From NCBI GenBank assembly GCA_964497185.1, contig CAZCBX010000006.1, positions 59,014-123,013 on the forward strand: 64,000 bases of DNA, read 5' to 3'. Positions 43,706-53,139 of this stretch are shown here, piece by piece. The DNA comes from CAZCBX01 sp964497185 (GTDB taxonomy: Bacteria; Bdellovibrionota_G; JALEGL01; JAGRMV01). Position 1 is the stretch's first letter; the number at the start of each line of letters is the position of its first letter. Made by a program: the position numbers and the translations under genes. Under the pieces are notes generated by a model. The model saw nothing but the letters and a program-made list of their open reading frames with translations, was not told the origin of the DNA and searched no databases.

Positions 43706-44614
43706 TTATACGACTTTGGCAGATTGGGTTTGCGTTCGATGCCGATGAACCAAAATCAGTGCTGTCACAATCAAACACACACCAATCCACTCAAACACGT
43801 TGGGCCAGCGATTTAACACCAAGGCATCCACCGCAATGGCCACAAATGGGATAAGATAGTTTAAAGACGCCGCCTTTACGCTGCCCCATTCGTGAATGAG
43901 ATGATAAAACATCAACATGGCCAAGGTTGTGGAACAAAAAGATAAGTAAAAAACGCCCACCATGGCCTTCGGGTGTGCTTGAAGCTCCGACCACGTGGGC
44001 AAAGTCTCTCCCACTGCCCACGACAAGGCCAAAAGAAGAATGCTGGATGTAAAGGTTTGAATGATCACAGACCATACCAAATCAATCTGCCGCCCGTATT
44101 TGCGCGTACCCACCACATTAATAGAGTAAGATATGGCCATGACCACGATGGCCACCATGCCCCAAAAGGTTTGATTGTCTGAAAAATCCATTTGAATCGA
44201 CGGCCAAAATATAAAGCCCATTCCTATAAAGCCGATCAACACGCCCACCATGCCCATACGCGACAGACGGTCGGAAGGAATAACAAACCAGGCCATCAGC
44301 AGGGAAAAAATGGGGACGCTTCCGTTGAGCATACCGGCCAGCGAAGGGTCAATGTATTGTTGGCCCCAAAACAAACACGCCCACGGAATGGTAAAAGCAA
44401 ACAACCCCATAATCGTCCATTTAAATACAATGCCATATTCTTTAAGGGGGCAGGGTCGCTGCGAGATCATCAAGTATCCACCCAGGAAAATCACGGTTAA
44501 AAACACACGCAAAAAAGCTGAAAAAAATGGCGGAAACACCTCCAAAACGTATTTAATCGCAATAAACGAACAGCCCCACAGTATGGCGTTGAGTATGAAC
44601 AAAATGCGATTCAT
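43706..44614 (-). CDS. EamA/DMT-family transporter
   Basis: 302 residues, ten helices in two EamA repeats (LNAILWGCSFIAIKYVLEVF opens the first; FWGMVAIVVMAISYSINVVG opens the second). These exporters handle small metabolites; the substrate is unknown. It is divergent from panD. Confidence 0.92.
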   Translation of the reverse strand: MNRILFILNAILWGCSFIAIKYVLEVFPPFFSAFLRVFLTVIFLGGYLMISQRPCPLKEYGIVFKWTIMGLFAFTIPWACLFWGQQYIDPSLAGMLNGSVPIFSLLMAWFVIPSDRLSRMGMVGVLIGFIGMGFIFWPSIQMDFSDNQTFWGMVAIVVMAISYSINVVGTRKYGRQIDLVWSVIIQTFTSSILLLALSWAVGETLPTWSELQAHPKAMVGVFYLSFCSTTLAMLMFYHLIHEWGSVKAASLNYLIPFVAIAVDALVLNRWPNVFEWIGVCLIVTALILVHRHRTQTQSAKVV

Positions 44615-44693
44615 GGCTGGGGTGTATCTTACATCTCAGCCCCCGACAAGAAAACTTGTTTACAACCCTTAACTTTGATATTCAAGCGCCACT

Positions 44694-45047
44694 TTGATCG
44701 AAATTTTAAAATGCAAAATCCACGGCGCCATCGCCACCGGCGCAGACAAAGACTACGAAGGCAGCATCCTCATCGACAAAAACTGGATGGAGATGGCTGG
44801 CATCTTGGAATACGAAAAAGTCCACGTCTGGAACCGAGACAATGGCACACGCCACGTCACTTATGCCATCGCGGGTGAAGCTGGGTCCGGTGCCATCATA
44901 TCCAATGGCCCTGCTGCCCACTTGGTCAACTCAGGCGATCGACTCATCATTGCCGCGTTTGTTCAAATTGAAGAAGCACGTGCGCCTTACTTCAAGCCCA
45001 AAATCATCCTCTTCGATCAAGACCGACAAGCTTATTTAAAAAAATAA
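44694..45047 (+). CDS. panD: Aspartate 1-decarboxylase
   Basis: 117 residues from a TTG start. Features: KCKIHGAIATGAD, the self-cleavage site YEGS (Gly-Ser bond, giving the pyruvoyl Ser), KVHVWNRDNG, and GSGAIISNGPAAHLV. The enzyme makes beta-alanine for pantothenate and CoA. No ribosome site is obvious. Stops of panD and chdC are convergent, four bases apart. Confidence 0.95.
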   Translation: MIEILKCKIHGAIATGADKDYEGSILIDKNWMEMAGILEYEKVHVWNRDNGTRHVTYAIAGEAGSGAIISNGPAAHLVNSGDRLIIAAFVQIEEARAPYFKPKIILFDQDRQAYLKK

Positions 45048-45051
45048 TTTT

Positions 45052-45918
45052 TTACGCCTTGGTGGGTGATAACGGCGGCGTCTGCCCCTTCATCAACATG
45101 TCAAAATTTTTGGCCTCAAATTGAAGTGCAGAATAAAAAGGCCCAAACTCTGCATAATGGGCGCTGGCTTCATCAAAGCGCATTTCATAAATGAGTTCTT
45201 TAAAAACTTTGGGGTCCGAAGCAAATAAATCCACGCCCCACTCCCAGTCGTCACTGCCAATGCTGCCGGAAATAATTTGCTGCACGCGGCCAGCATATTT
45301 GCGCCCCACCATACCGTGCTCAAACATCATCCGTGATCGATCTTTCATGCTTTCAGTGTACCAATTGTATTTTTCGCCTCGTCGTTTGTCCATAGGGTAA
45401 AAACAGAGGTAGCGCTCTTTGGGAATTTCACAGAAAATACGCCCGCCCATGCGATTGTACTGATCTTGCATGCGCTCTTGCCACCCAGCTTTCCATGCAT
45501 CGCTGTCGGGTTTAAGACCTTGCTGCAACAATTCATCATGAATTTTTTGGGTCATGGCATACATACCCAGTTCTACAATAGACACATACGACGTGGTGGG
45601 TGATAAATAGGAATAGAGGGCCAATTGTTTGATGGTTAATTCAACTTGATTCAGGTCATCAAAGGTTGGACGAAAGTGCAAAAACATCAGGTCGGCTTTG
45701 TGGCCAAGCACGCTAAACCAGCCAGAATGGCCTTGCTCCGGATGGGTCAATGTTTGAAAGCATTCGGTGGCTTCCGCCACAATTTGGTCTCGGGTGGCTG
45801 GGTCTAACTGATGCAGCCGAGCCCAATCCACCGAGTAAAATTCATGAAGCGCGGCCCAGCCATCCAAGGTGGCTGGTACAATGCACTGAGTGGAAGCAGA
45901 TGAGTCTATTGGTTTCAT
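45052..45918 (-). CDS. chdC: Coproheme decarboxylase (ChdC/HemQ)
   Basis: 288 residues, a chlorite-dismutase-fold protein of the ChdC type. The catalytic Tyr is in CFYPMDKRRGEKYNWY (about 174). The proximal His is in EHGMVGRKYAGRVQQII (about 201). GSDDWEWGVDLF and FGPFYSAL are also conserved. It converts coproheme to heme b, the last step of the coproporphyrin-dependent route. An N-terminal 20 residues extend beyond the usual start. It lies two bases after trmL. Confidence 0.92.
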   Translation of the reverse strand: MKPIDSSASTQCIVPATLDGWAALHEFYSVDWARLHQLDPATRDQIVAEATECFQTLTHPEQGHSGWFSVLGHKADLMFLHFRPTFDDLNQVELTIKQLALYSYLSPTTSYVSIVELGMYAMTQKIHDELLQQGLKPDSDAWKAGWQERMQDQYNRMGGRIFCEIPKERYLCFYPMDKRRGEKYNWYTESMKDRSRMMFEHGMVGRKYAGRVQQIISGSIGSDDWEWGVDLFASDPKVFKELIYEMRFDEASAHYAEFGPFYSALQFEAKNFDMLMKGQTPPLSPTKA

Positions 45919-45920
45919 GG

Positions 45921-46385
45921 TTATGCTTTTATCGCATGGTGGGTGGTTTGTCGAATGGCTTCAAACAATCCAATGCCCACCGAGGTGGATAAATTTAAGC
46001 TCCGAACGGGGCCGCCCATGGGTATTTGCACCAGCTGATGGGCCCTTGCTTTTTTAAAGTTGTCAGGCAAGCCTTGGGTTTCACTGCCAAACACCAGCAC
46101 GGTGTCTGGGGTGTACGTCACTTCCCAATACGGACGCGTGGCAAACCTTGAAAACAAAACCATGGGCCGCTGCCCCACACTGGAGGCCAAAAAAGCGTCC
46201 AAGCTTGGGTGCACCGTCAAATCCAAATGCTGCCAATAATCCAGCCCTGCTCTTTTCACCTGGCGATCATCCAAGGTGTAGCCCAACGGCTCCACCAAAT
46301 GCAGCCGCGTCTGAGTGGACACGCAGGTGCGGCCAACATTGCCTGTGTTCCAAGGGATTTGCGGATGTACGAGCACAATGTCCAT
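45921..46385 (-). CDS. trmL: tRNA (cytidine/uridine-34-2'-O)-methyltransferase
   Basis: 154 residues, SPOUT fold. Motifs: HPQIPWNTGNVGRTC, LVFGSETQGLP and IPMGGPVRSLNLSTSVGIGLFEA, the knotted AdoMet site. It methylates the wobble ribose of some tRNA-Leu. A TTG upstream at 46412 is possible; I prefer the ATG at 46385. Confidence 0.95.
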   Translation of the reverse strand: MDIVLVHPQIPWNTGNVGRTCVSTQTRLHLVEPLGYTLDDRQVKRAGLDYWQHLDLTVHPSLDAFLASSVGQRPMVLFSRFATRPYWEVTYTPDTVLVFGSETQGLPDNFKKARAHQLVQIPMGGPVRSLNLSTSVGIGLFEAIRQTTHHAIKA

Positions 46386-46490
46386 AGGGGTGGGTATACC
46401 TGATCTTTGCAAACGCGTCTTTGTAAAATATCCAGCGCAAGACCGCTTAAGGACGTAGTCACACGCGCGCTTTCATGATAACAATAACCC

Positions 46491-47066
46491 ATGGCACGAA
46501 AAGAGCAGCGCGCACCCTACTTTTTATGGGTGGACTTAGAAATGACCGGTCTCATCCCTGAGCAAGAACGCATTATCGAGATTGCAGCCATCGTGACCGA
46601 CTACCACCTAGAACCCCAAGCCACTTTTCATGAAGTCATCCATCAGCCACAAGAATTCATCGACAACATGGACGACTGGAACAAAAAAACCCACGGCAAA
46701 ACAGGCTTGATTGACAAAATCCCGCATGGCAAACCCATCGAACAAGTCGAGCAAGAATTTCTATATTTTTTAAATCAGTTTTATGAAGCCAACGAAGCCA
46801 TCATTTTGTGTGGCAACTCCATCAGCCAGGACAAAGCCTTTATCAAACTGTACATGGAAAGATTGGATCAGCGCCTCCACTACCGCATCATCGACATTTC
46901 ATCCATCAAAGAAATTTTTCAGCGCATTTACGATCAGAAATTTGATAAACGTGAATCCCATAAGGCCGTAGAAGATATCGAAGATTCCATCAACGAGCTT
47001 AAATATTATATGTCGTTTATCAATTTACCCATGCTTCCCTCGGGTAAAACCTCGGCGCAGCTATAA
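46491..47066 (+). CDS. orn: Oligoribonuclease
   Basis: 191 residues, a DEDDh exonuclease. Active-site residues are seen in WVDLEMTGL (Asp, Glu), CGNSISQDKAFI (Asp) and ESHKAVEDIEDSI (His, Asp). It degrades very short RNAs and pGpG, closing the c-di-GMP breakdown route, which is relevant to the PilZ protein at 61323. It overlaps folK by six bases at the stops. Confidence 0.96.
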   Translation: MARKEQRAPYFLWVDLEMTGLIPEQERIIEIAAIVTDYHLEPQATFHEVIHQPQEFIDNMDDWNKKTHGKTGLIDKIPHGKPIEQVEQEFLYFLNQFYEANEAIILCGNSISQDKAFIKLYMERLDQRLHYRIIDISSIKEIFQRIYDQKFDKRESHKAVEDIEDSINELKYYMSFINLPMLPSGKTSAQL

Positions 47067-47534
47067 CGCTTGCGCTTTTGCAGTTTCGATCAAAGCTTGC
47101 ACCGATTGACCGAGCTCTGGATGCGTCCAGTTGGGTGCGATTTCCGCTAGCGGCTCCAACACAAACAAACGCTGGTGCATGCGTGGATGCGGAACCACAA
47201 GCCCTTGTTCACGAATAATGCGCCCTTGGTAATCAATTAAATCCAAATCCACTGGTCGCGGCAAAAGCATGCCTTTCTCGCTGGTATTGCGACCCAAATC
47301 GGCCTCAATTTGAAACAACGCCGCCAACAGCTCTTCGGGCGACAATCGCGTATGCAATTCAACCACGCCATTGATATAAGGATTTTGTGTCCCTTGCACG
47401 CCCCAAGGCTGCGTTTCAATCAAACGGGATTGGGCCGCGAGCTCTCCAAGACAACCCATCGCTTGCACCGCTTGCAACAGCGAGGCTCGCACATCCCCCT
47501 GATTGCCACCCAACGCAATGTAACAACGATTCAT
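47061..47534 (-). CDS. folK: HPPK, folate pyrophosphokinase
   Basis: 157 residues. Signature parts: YIALGGNQGDV, ETQPWGVQGTQNPYINGVVE, LLPRPVDLDLIDY and VPHPRMHQRLFVLEPLAEIAP. It adds pyrophosphate to hydroxymethyl-dihydropterin. GTG at 47537 is an alternative start. Confidence 0.96.
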   Translation of the reverse strand: MNRCYIALGGNQGDVRASLLQAVQAMGCLGELAAQSRLIETQPWGVQGTQNPYINGVVELHTRLSPEELLAALFQIEADLGRNTSEKGMLLPRPVDLDLIDYQGRIIREQGLVVPHPRMHQRLFVLEPLAEIAPNWTHPELGQSVQALIETAKAQAL

Positions 47535-47579
47535 CACCCACCCATACTACCCAAACCAAAAAAAACCAAGTCCCCTCCA

Positions 47580-47620
47580 CCCTCCGTCCCCAAAGGGACA
47601 GTCCCTTTGGGGACGGAGGG
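47580..47620. repeat. Family-2 palindrome, long form, copy 2
   Basis: Perfect 19-bp stem with loop CAG: CCCTCCGTCCCCAAAGGGA at 47580-47598 and its complement at 47602-47620. It is a better-preserved copy of the palindrome at 41593. It lies between divergent genes (folK and uppP), so it is not a terminator for either. Confidence 0.9.
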
Positions 47621-47667
47621 GTTCGGGGGCAGTCTGGGTGTAGATTTTGTGTTTTGACGCATCCTAG

Positions 47668-47692
47668 CCTCCGTCCCCTTGGGGACGGAGGG
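47668..47692. repeat. Family-2 palindrome, short form, copy 2
   Basis: CCTCCGTCCCC, TT, then GGGGACGGAGG. It lies 47 bp after the long form, as in the 41.6-kb locus (48 bp). Confidence 0.85.
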
Positions 47693-47757
47693 TTTTGCAC
47701 ATCCACCCAACTTCTTCAATCATTGGCGTCCTATGCATTCCCTGATAAAAGCATACT

Positions 47758-48567
47758 GTGACTCTTTGGGAATCTGTCATTTTGGGTATCATTCAGGGCC
47801 TGACCGAATTTTTACCCGTATCTAGCTCAGGCCATCTGGCTTTGGGCCAACATCTCTTTGGCATGGATCAAGGCAATTTGTATGTTAGCGTGATGTTGCA
47901 TGGTGCCACCCTTGCCGCCACGGTGGTGGTTTTTCGAAAGCGCTTAATGGGCATCAGCCAAGCCGTTCTTCAATTTGCGCGCTCGCCTCGAACTCAGCGC
48001 TGGCAAAGTCATCCCGACCGCATTCTTTTAACCTCCATGGCGCTGACCACGTTGGTCACTGGCACACTGGGCCTTGTATTTGAAGACCTTATTACCCAAG
48101 CATTTACCTCCATGAAACTCGTGGGTGTTTGCCTTTTATGCACGGGCGGTCTGCTTTGGTTGCCCCTGCTATTGCGCAAAGCCAACAACCCCGACGGACC
48201 CATCTTATCCAAAACGGCAGCCCTCGGGGTCGGGCTGGCTCAGGCCATGGCCATTTTGCCGGGTATTTCGCGATCGGGTTCCACCCTGGCTGCATCAATG
48301 TTGGGGGGCTTAAGCCGAGAAAAAGCGGGTGAGTATGCCTTTTTAATTTCATTGCCCGTAATTGCCGGTGCGTTGCTTTTAGAAGTGCTTAAACTTAGTC
48401 CGCAAGAACAAATACCCACTGCGGTACTGGCGGCGGGCGTCATAAGTGCTTTTGTTACAGGTATGCTAGCTCTACATTTTTTATTGCGCTGGCTGGCGCA
48501 CGGCAAGCTCCATTATTTTTCATGGTACTGTTGGACGGTGGGCTTGGTGGCCCTCATTTTTACCTAA
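47758..48567 (+). CDS. uppP: Undecaprenyl-diphosphatase
   Basis: 269 residues, about eight helices, GTG start. Motifs: GIIQGLTEFLPVSSSGHL and LPGISRSGSTLAASM, the two active-site loops of UppP/BacA. It recycles the lipid carrier for peptidoglycan synthesis. Confidence 0.96.
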   Translation: MTLWESVILGIIQGLTEFLPVSSSGHLALGQHLFGMDQGNLYVSVMLHGATLAATVVVFRKRLMGISQAVLQFARSPRTQRWQSHPDRILLTSMALTTLVTGTLGLVFEDLITQAFTSMKLVGVCLLCTGGLLWLPLLLRKANNPDGPILSKTAALGVGLAQAMAILPGISRSGSTLAASMLGGLSREKAGEYAFLISLPVIAGALLLEVLKLSPQEQIPTAVLAAGVISAFVTGMLALHFLLRWLAHGKLHYFSWYCWTVGLVALIFT

Positions 48568-48584
48568 ACGAAGCTTCTATACAG

Positions 48585-49361
48585 TTACGAAACAGCTCTG
48601 GGAGCCTTGGGTGCTGAATTCTGATGCGCAACAGAGTCTACCTTTGCCACTGAATGCAAACATTGGCGGATCAACTCATGCGACTTGGCCAGCCAGTCCG
48701 GCGCCTTGGCGCGAAACGATCGATGTTGCAAATGATGCCACATTTTCTTCGCGAGGGACGACTGGCCTTCACCGCCCAATGCGCTCATCCAATCATTGGA
48801 TGCATCTTGACCACCATCGGCCACCGCCCGAATACAAATAAAATCCAATTCGGAGGCATCAGCAATGGCCTTGGCCCAAGGCCCCGCCAACGCGTCCAAT
48901 ACATCCATCTGACTGGAGGCATGCAGCCCTGCTTTTTCTGTAACCGACGCAACATCCTTGTGCATACAAAGCACACTCTGCCATAGCGGCGAAGTCTTCG
49001 ATACATCGCCTTCAAAAGCCATCACCGACAGACAAGGCTGGCGCTTCTGTTCATAAAATAGCTCTGCCGCCCAAACCGGATCGCCCACCTCAGAATGCTT
49101 GACCAACCCCGACACAAAACCATGCCCCAAACAAAGCGCCAATTGATCAAACTGCGCCAATGCACCGCGCACAGCTTTACCTGCCGCGGATGGCTCCATC
49201 CCTGTCACCACAAATATCGCTTGCACCGCCATCGACAATCGTGGCTGAAAATAAGCAAAAGCAGGCTGCTGCTCCCAGACCACCTGCCCCTCATAACCCA
49301 AAAACCGCATCAACGCCTGCGCCTCCAAGGCCGACCCACTCAAAAACAAAATCCGATTCAT
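48585..49361 (-). CDS. Nucleoside phosphorylase-like protein
   Basis: 258 residues from the ATG at 49361; upstream frame to 49511 lacks family features. The fold is suggested by ILFLSGSALEAQAL at the start, ALCLGHGFVSGL, GDPVWAA and the final VLDALAGPWAKAIADASELD, FICIRAVADGG. These match the MTA/SAH nucleosidase and HpnG-like group. The substrate is uncertain, and key acidic residues are hard to assign. A Ser/Ala-rich tail ends the protein. Confidence 0.72.
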   Translation of the reverse strand: MNRILFLSGSALEAQALMRFLGYEGQVVWEQQPAFAYFQPRLSMAVQAIFVVTGMEPSAAGKAVRGALAQFDQLALCLGHGFVSGLVKHSEVGDPVWAAELFYEQKRQPCLSVMAFEGDVSKTSPLWQSVLCMHKDVASVTEKAGLHASSQMDVLDALAGPWAKAIADASELDFICIRAVADGGQDASNDWMSALGGEGQSSLAKKMWHHLQHRSFRAKAPDWLAKSHELIRQCLHSVAKVDSVAHQNSAPKAPRAVS

Positions 49362-49458
49362 CCAAAAATCATACAATCGCTGCTTCAAAAGCGCAAAATA
49401 AAGAATAAAAACAAAGCCCACTTGACAGCCAATAACGCTTTGCAATATAACCATAAGC

Positions 49459-50310
49459 ATGGCTCGATTCGGGATATGCTTGTGTTTGCTGCTTACCAGT
49501 ACCATAACCAATGCACAGCAACTCCATTATGCGGAAGAAGCCAAGCATTTGCTAGAGCAAACTCCCAACATCAACCTGATGGTGCTGATGTCACAGCAAC
49601 CTCCCATCTATGACAATTCTGCTCTAAAAGGTATGCCCGTTGATTGCTCATTTCCACGACAAGCCACTTTTATGATTGATCACATTTCCACCGTGAAAGA
49701 AACGCCCATGGTGGATTGGTACGGCATGCTTTTGTACGACTTTCCCCAAGCGTACATCAATCAATACCGCCAAGCCGATGAAGAAGACCAAAGCCTTGAA
49801 CTGGCAGCACTCAACCTACAATTGGTGGAAGATACCTTTATGAAATTGGTGGGTAACAACCTGGGCCCAGAGGATTACGCCCATATGCATAATCAACATC
49901 AAAAACTTGAACAACTCTGGCAACTGGACAATCAAAATCTACACCCCAAAGCGGTCATCAAAATGAAATCACTGGCTCGAAAAATTCAACACGTCGAGCA
50001 AACCCTCCATCGACTCTACGCCATCTTTGAACACCAAACCTCAGACTGGATGATCACCCCAATTTTTGGGTACAATGCGAGTGTATATGAAGAAGTTGTG
50101 GCGCTGGCCAATGGCATACTCGAACAAGCCAAAGCCTTCCGCCTCTACCAATACAGCGCACAAGTCCATCTACGCTATCTAGACAGCCTCAAACGCGAAG
50201 AGCCCGCTTGCAACCCAGAAGCCACTTACTGGATTGACCTACCATCCAAAACCATGCAAGACTATGGCGCCAAACCCATCGTCCTAAGCAATCACCTCAG
50301 CGTAAATTAG
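49459..50310 (+). CDS. Exported protein of unknown function
   Basis: 283 residues. The signal peptide ends at TITNA-QQ. The rest is mainly helical, with three Cys (DCSF, PACNP and one in the signal) and a Tyr-rich end. No family recognised. It is divergent from the nucleosidase-like gene (97 bp between) and stands before the lipoprotein cluster. Confidence 0.75.
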   Translation: MARFGICLCLLLTSTITNAQQLHYAEEAKHLLEQTPNINLMVLMSQQPPIYDNSALKGMPVDCSFPRQATFMIDHISTVKETPMVDWYGMLLYDFPQAYINQYRQADEEDQSLELAALNLQLVEDTFMKLVGNNLGPEDYAHMHNQHQKLEQLWQLDNQNLHPKAVIKMKSLARKIQHVEQTLHRLYAIFEHQTSDWMITPIFGYNASVYEEVVALANGILEQAKAFRLYQYSAQVHLRYLDSLKREEPACNPEATYWIDLPSKTMQDYGAKPIVLSNHLSVN

Positions 50311-50609
50311 CTTTCATCAATAAAGCCCCGAAAACCAGCCCAAAGTGTTCGTAAATCAAACTGAACGTACGAATTTTGCTAAAAAAAAATCATCGATAAA
50401 TCCCGACTATATGCATGTTAAAAGGACCTACCCCCCATCACAAGGCATTCCACGCCTTCTATTTGTGCACACTTTATTTTGGCATATTAATTGCTTTAAA
50501 TCTGAATAAAAAGAATCAATGAAGCCCATTGTTTCTATTGATCTTAAAAGCTTCAATATGGTACAAATAAAGCCCGTTATAATACAGTGCGTTATTTTTG
50601 GAGAAAAAC

Positions 50610-53138
50610 ATGAACCCATTCAATCTTAAACAATTTTCCTATCTATTTATACTTGCAAGCACTATGGTACTTACCGGATGCGGTGGAGGTTCATCTTCCG
50701 AAAATACAAATGTGCTCACTTTCGAAGAGTTTCAACCTGAAAATCAAGGCCGCTTTCAGCCCGTTATCTTAAAGCTCAATCATTTCTATTGGCATGAGTC
50801 ACTTCCAGAAGGCAGCTTTCTGATTGAGGGTCAACATTACAACATTGACCCTGAAGATTTTCCCGAAGGTCTCACTTTCCAAATCCGTGTTATCGATCGC
50901 AAAAGCGCTGAGCTATCATGGCTCGGCAACGCCAAAGTCCACCATGTCAATGAAACCAAAGACATACCTTTCTCTTTCACCAAAGAAGCCTTTTGGGCCG
51001 CCAGTGAAAAAGCCTTTACCAAAGAAACCAAAGACTGGAAGCTACGCCTTCAATACGGCAAAGGGTATCAACTTTCGGGTGCCATCCACTCTTCAACACC
51101 AGGGATGATTAAAATTAAAGAACTCTCCACCGGAGGCATCACCACCATTGACATAAGCCAGAACCAAACTTTTACCCTACCCACCAAACTTGAAGACAAA
51201 GAACCCTACACCTTACAAATTGTCGAACACCCTGCTGGCCAATGCTGTTACTTGCAGCAAGGCGATGGCATTACGCAAGGTAAAGACGTTGAGGATTTGC
51301 AAATTGAATGTCAGCCAGCGCAGCTTCGCATTCCCAAAAATGTCAATGAAGCTTTTATTTCTCCCGAACAATGGTTGGTGCAACCAGGAATCACCAACGG
51401 TTTAAATAATGTTGTAATGGCAACCGTCCAACCCGATAGCAAAACGACTCATAACAAATATGGGGATGGGGCTTTGGTTTGGCAAGCAAGTACAGACGGA
51501 GGGCCAGCAAAATTTGTATCGGTGTACAATGCCAACACCAATGCTTGGAGCCATCCGCAGCAAACCACTTTTCAAGACGCACAGTCCATTTATGGCAACG
51601 GACTCCAAGCATTTACCAGTGGCACTTCACAAACCACCATTCGCGATGACAAAGGCGTACAAGTTGCGTTGGCTGTAGACAATCAAGCCGGTGGCGGTGC
51701 GCATTTGGCACAGTTTGCCATGGGCAATCCAAACCATCTGCAAAGCGCCCAAAACTTGCAATACAATTACAACAATTATGAATTTGCCCAACAAGACAAT
51801 GGCGTATGGAACAAAACCATTTTAAAAGAAGGTAACAAACGGATCATTCAAATTTTTGTCGATGGGGCTTCCCAAGGCAATTTTACCATTCGCTACAATT
51901 TGCTAGAAAATTTTGATCCCAATCGAAATGAGTACAACCCCTCCCAAGAAAATTATGCCATCTCTATAGATCGAAACAACCTACAGTCAGATTTTCAACC
52001 ATTTATTGAAGCAAAAGTAGATGCCAAAGGTCACGGTGTGATGGTATGGACTTCCCAAACTCAAATCAACAGTGTTACCCATGAAACCAATTTGTATATG
52101 GTCGAAATCCAAAACCATCGCCCTGTATCCCCCTTGCAGGATGTAGACAAAATAAACGATCACCCACTTGCAGATGACCATCCGCAGCTCCACATAAATG
52201 AGCAAGGCGATGCCTTACTGGTCTGGATTGAACAATACAACAACGGTTCAGAAACCCGACTCACCATCCATAAACAAGAAAAAAATGCGAAGTTCCCTTC
52301 CTGGAATCCGCCTCACAGCGCTGAATCTACAGACGATACCCTACAATGGGCCAACACCCAAATAGCGGACATCAAAGCATTTTCAAGATTTGCTGTGCAT
52401 GCAGACATGAATACGCATGGAGATTTTATCATTGTTTGGACTCAAGAAGATGGCAACAACCGCGCGGACCTACACGGCATGCTTCGCAGATTTTATACAG
52501 ATCAAAAAACACTCTCCATGCACTCCAACCCCAATGCCACCAAAATTTTTGATGCAAGCAGCCACTCTGTTAATTACATTGATGCAGATGGTTTTGATGT
52601 TCAAATAAACGACAAAAAATTGTTTACAGTGGCCTATCAAGCGTACGATGACAAAGACATGACTACACAATCGATGATCATCGCGCCCAACATCGAAAGC
52701 ATCATCGTGCCCCAAGAACAGTCACCTTCTTTAAGCTTTGGCACCCACGGCCAATATGAGGTTTGGCAAAACCAAACTATGACATCCACCAGTGTATCAA
52801 TCCCACAAGGTCACTCGTTCGTAAATATGAACACTGCCACCAATGGCACAGGAAGCCGCAGTTGGTACCAATTTGATCAAAGCATGTACATACCCACACC
52901 CGACAACGGCGATGTCGAACCCCTCGAACATGTAAAAGTGCAGCTCACACAAATCGACCAGCAAGGGCAAGTTCAAATAGTATCCGAGGACCAAATTGAG
53001 TTAGAAACCCTCACCGAAATCGAACATAGCAAAGTGGTCGGCATTGTCGACCATACGGGTTGTGGTGCAAGCACGATCATCCTTGAAGCCACATTGACCA
53101 ATGGTGCCACAGCCATTTTAAGCGGAGGATCTCAATAA
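50610..53138 (+). CDS. Lipoprotein with shared N-terminal module
   Basis: 842 residues. ATG at 50610 with GGAG six bases upstream; lipobox VLTGC (Cys about 24). Residues ~35-150 match the module of the FG-GAP lipoprotein at 6244: VLTFEEFQPENQG, EGQHYNI, EGLTFQI, LGNAKVHHV, then KGYQLSG and a final C. The remaining ~600 residues contain recurring segments with ALVWQAS, HGVMVWTSQ, ALLVWIEQ and DFIIVWTQED, like blades of a propeller. It starts a run of four lipoprotein genes on one strand. Confidence 0.85.
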   Translation: MNPFNLKQFSYLFILASTMVLTGCGGGSSSENTNVLTFEEFQPENQGRFQPVILKLNHFYWHESLPEGSFLIEGQHYNIDPEDFPEGLTFQIRVIDRKSAELSWLGNAKVHHVNETKDIPFSFTKEAFWAASEKAFTKETKDWKLRLQYGKGYQLSGAIHSSTPGMIKIKELSTGGITTIDISQNQTFTLPTKLEDKEPYTLQIVEHPAGQCCYLQQGDGITQGKDVEDLQIECQPAQLRIPKNVNEAFISPEQWLVQPGITNGLNNVVMATVQPDSKTTHNKYGDGALVWQASTDGGPAKFVSVYNANTNAWSHPQQTTFQDAQSIYGNGLQAFTSGTSQTTIRDDKGVQVALAVDNQAGGGAHLAQFAMGNPNHLQSAQNLQYNYNNYEFAQQDNGVWNKTILKEGNKRIIQIFVDGASQGNFTIRYNLLENFDPNRNEYNPSQENYAISIDRNNLQSDFQPFIEAKVDAKGHGVMVWTSQTQINSVTHETNLYMVEIQNHRPVSPLQDVDKINDHPLADDHPQLHINEQGDALLVWIEQYNNGSETRLTIHKQEKNAKFPSWNPPHSAESTDDTLQWANTQIADIKAFSRFAVHADMNTHGDFIIVWTQEDGNNRADLHGMLRRFYTDQKTLSMHSNPNATKIFDASSHSVNYIDADGFDVQINDKKLFTVAYQAYDDKDMTTQSMIIAPNIESIIVPQEQSPSLSFGTHGQYEVWQNQTMTSTSVSIPQGHSFVNMNTATNGTGSRSWYQFDQSMYIPTPDNGDVEPLEHVKVQLTQIDQQGQVQIVSEDQIELETLTEIEHSKVVGIVDHTGCGASTIILEATLTNGATAILSGGSQ

Positions 53139-53139
53139 A

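Noticed and set aside
41593..47692. CRISPR-like array from the repeated GTCCCC palindromes
   Set aside because: Only two palindromes per locus, no regular repeats/spacers and no cas genes.
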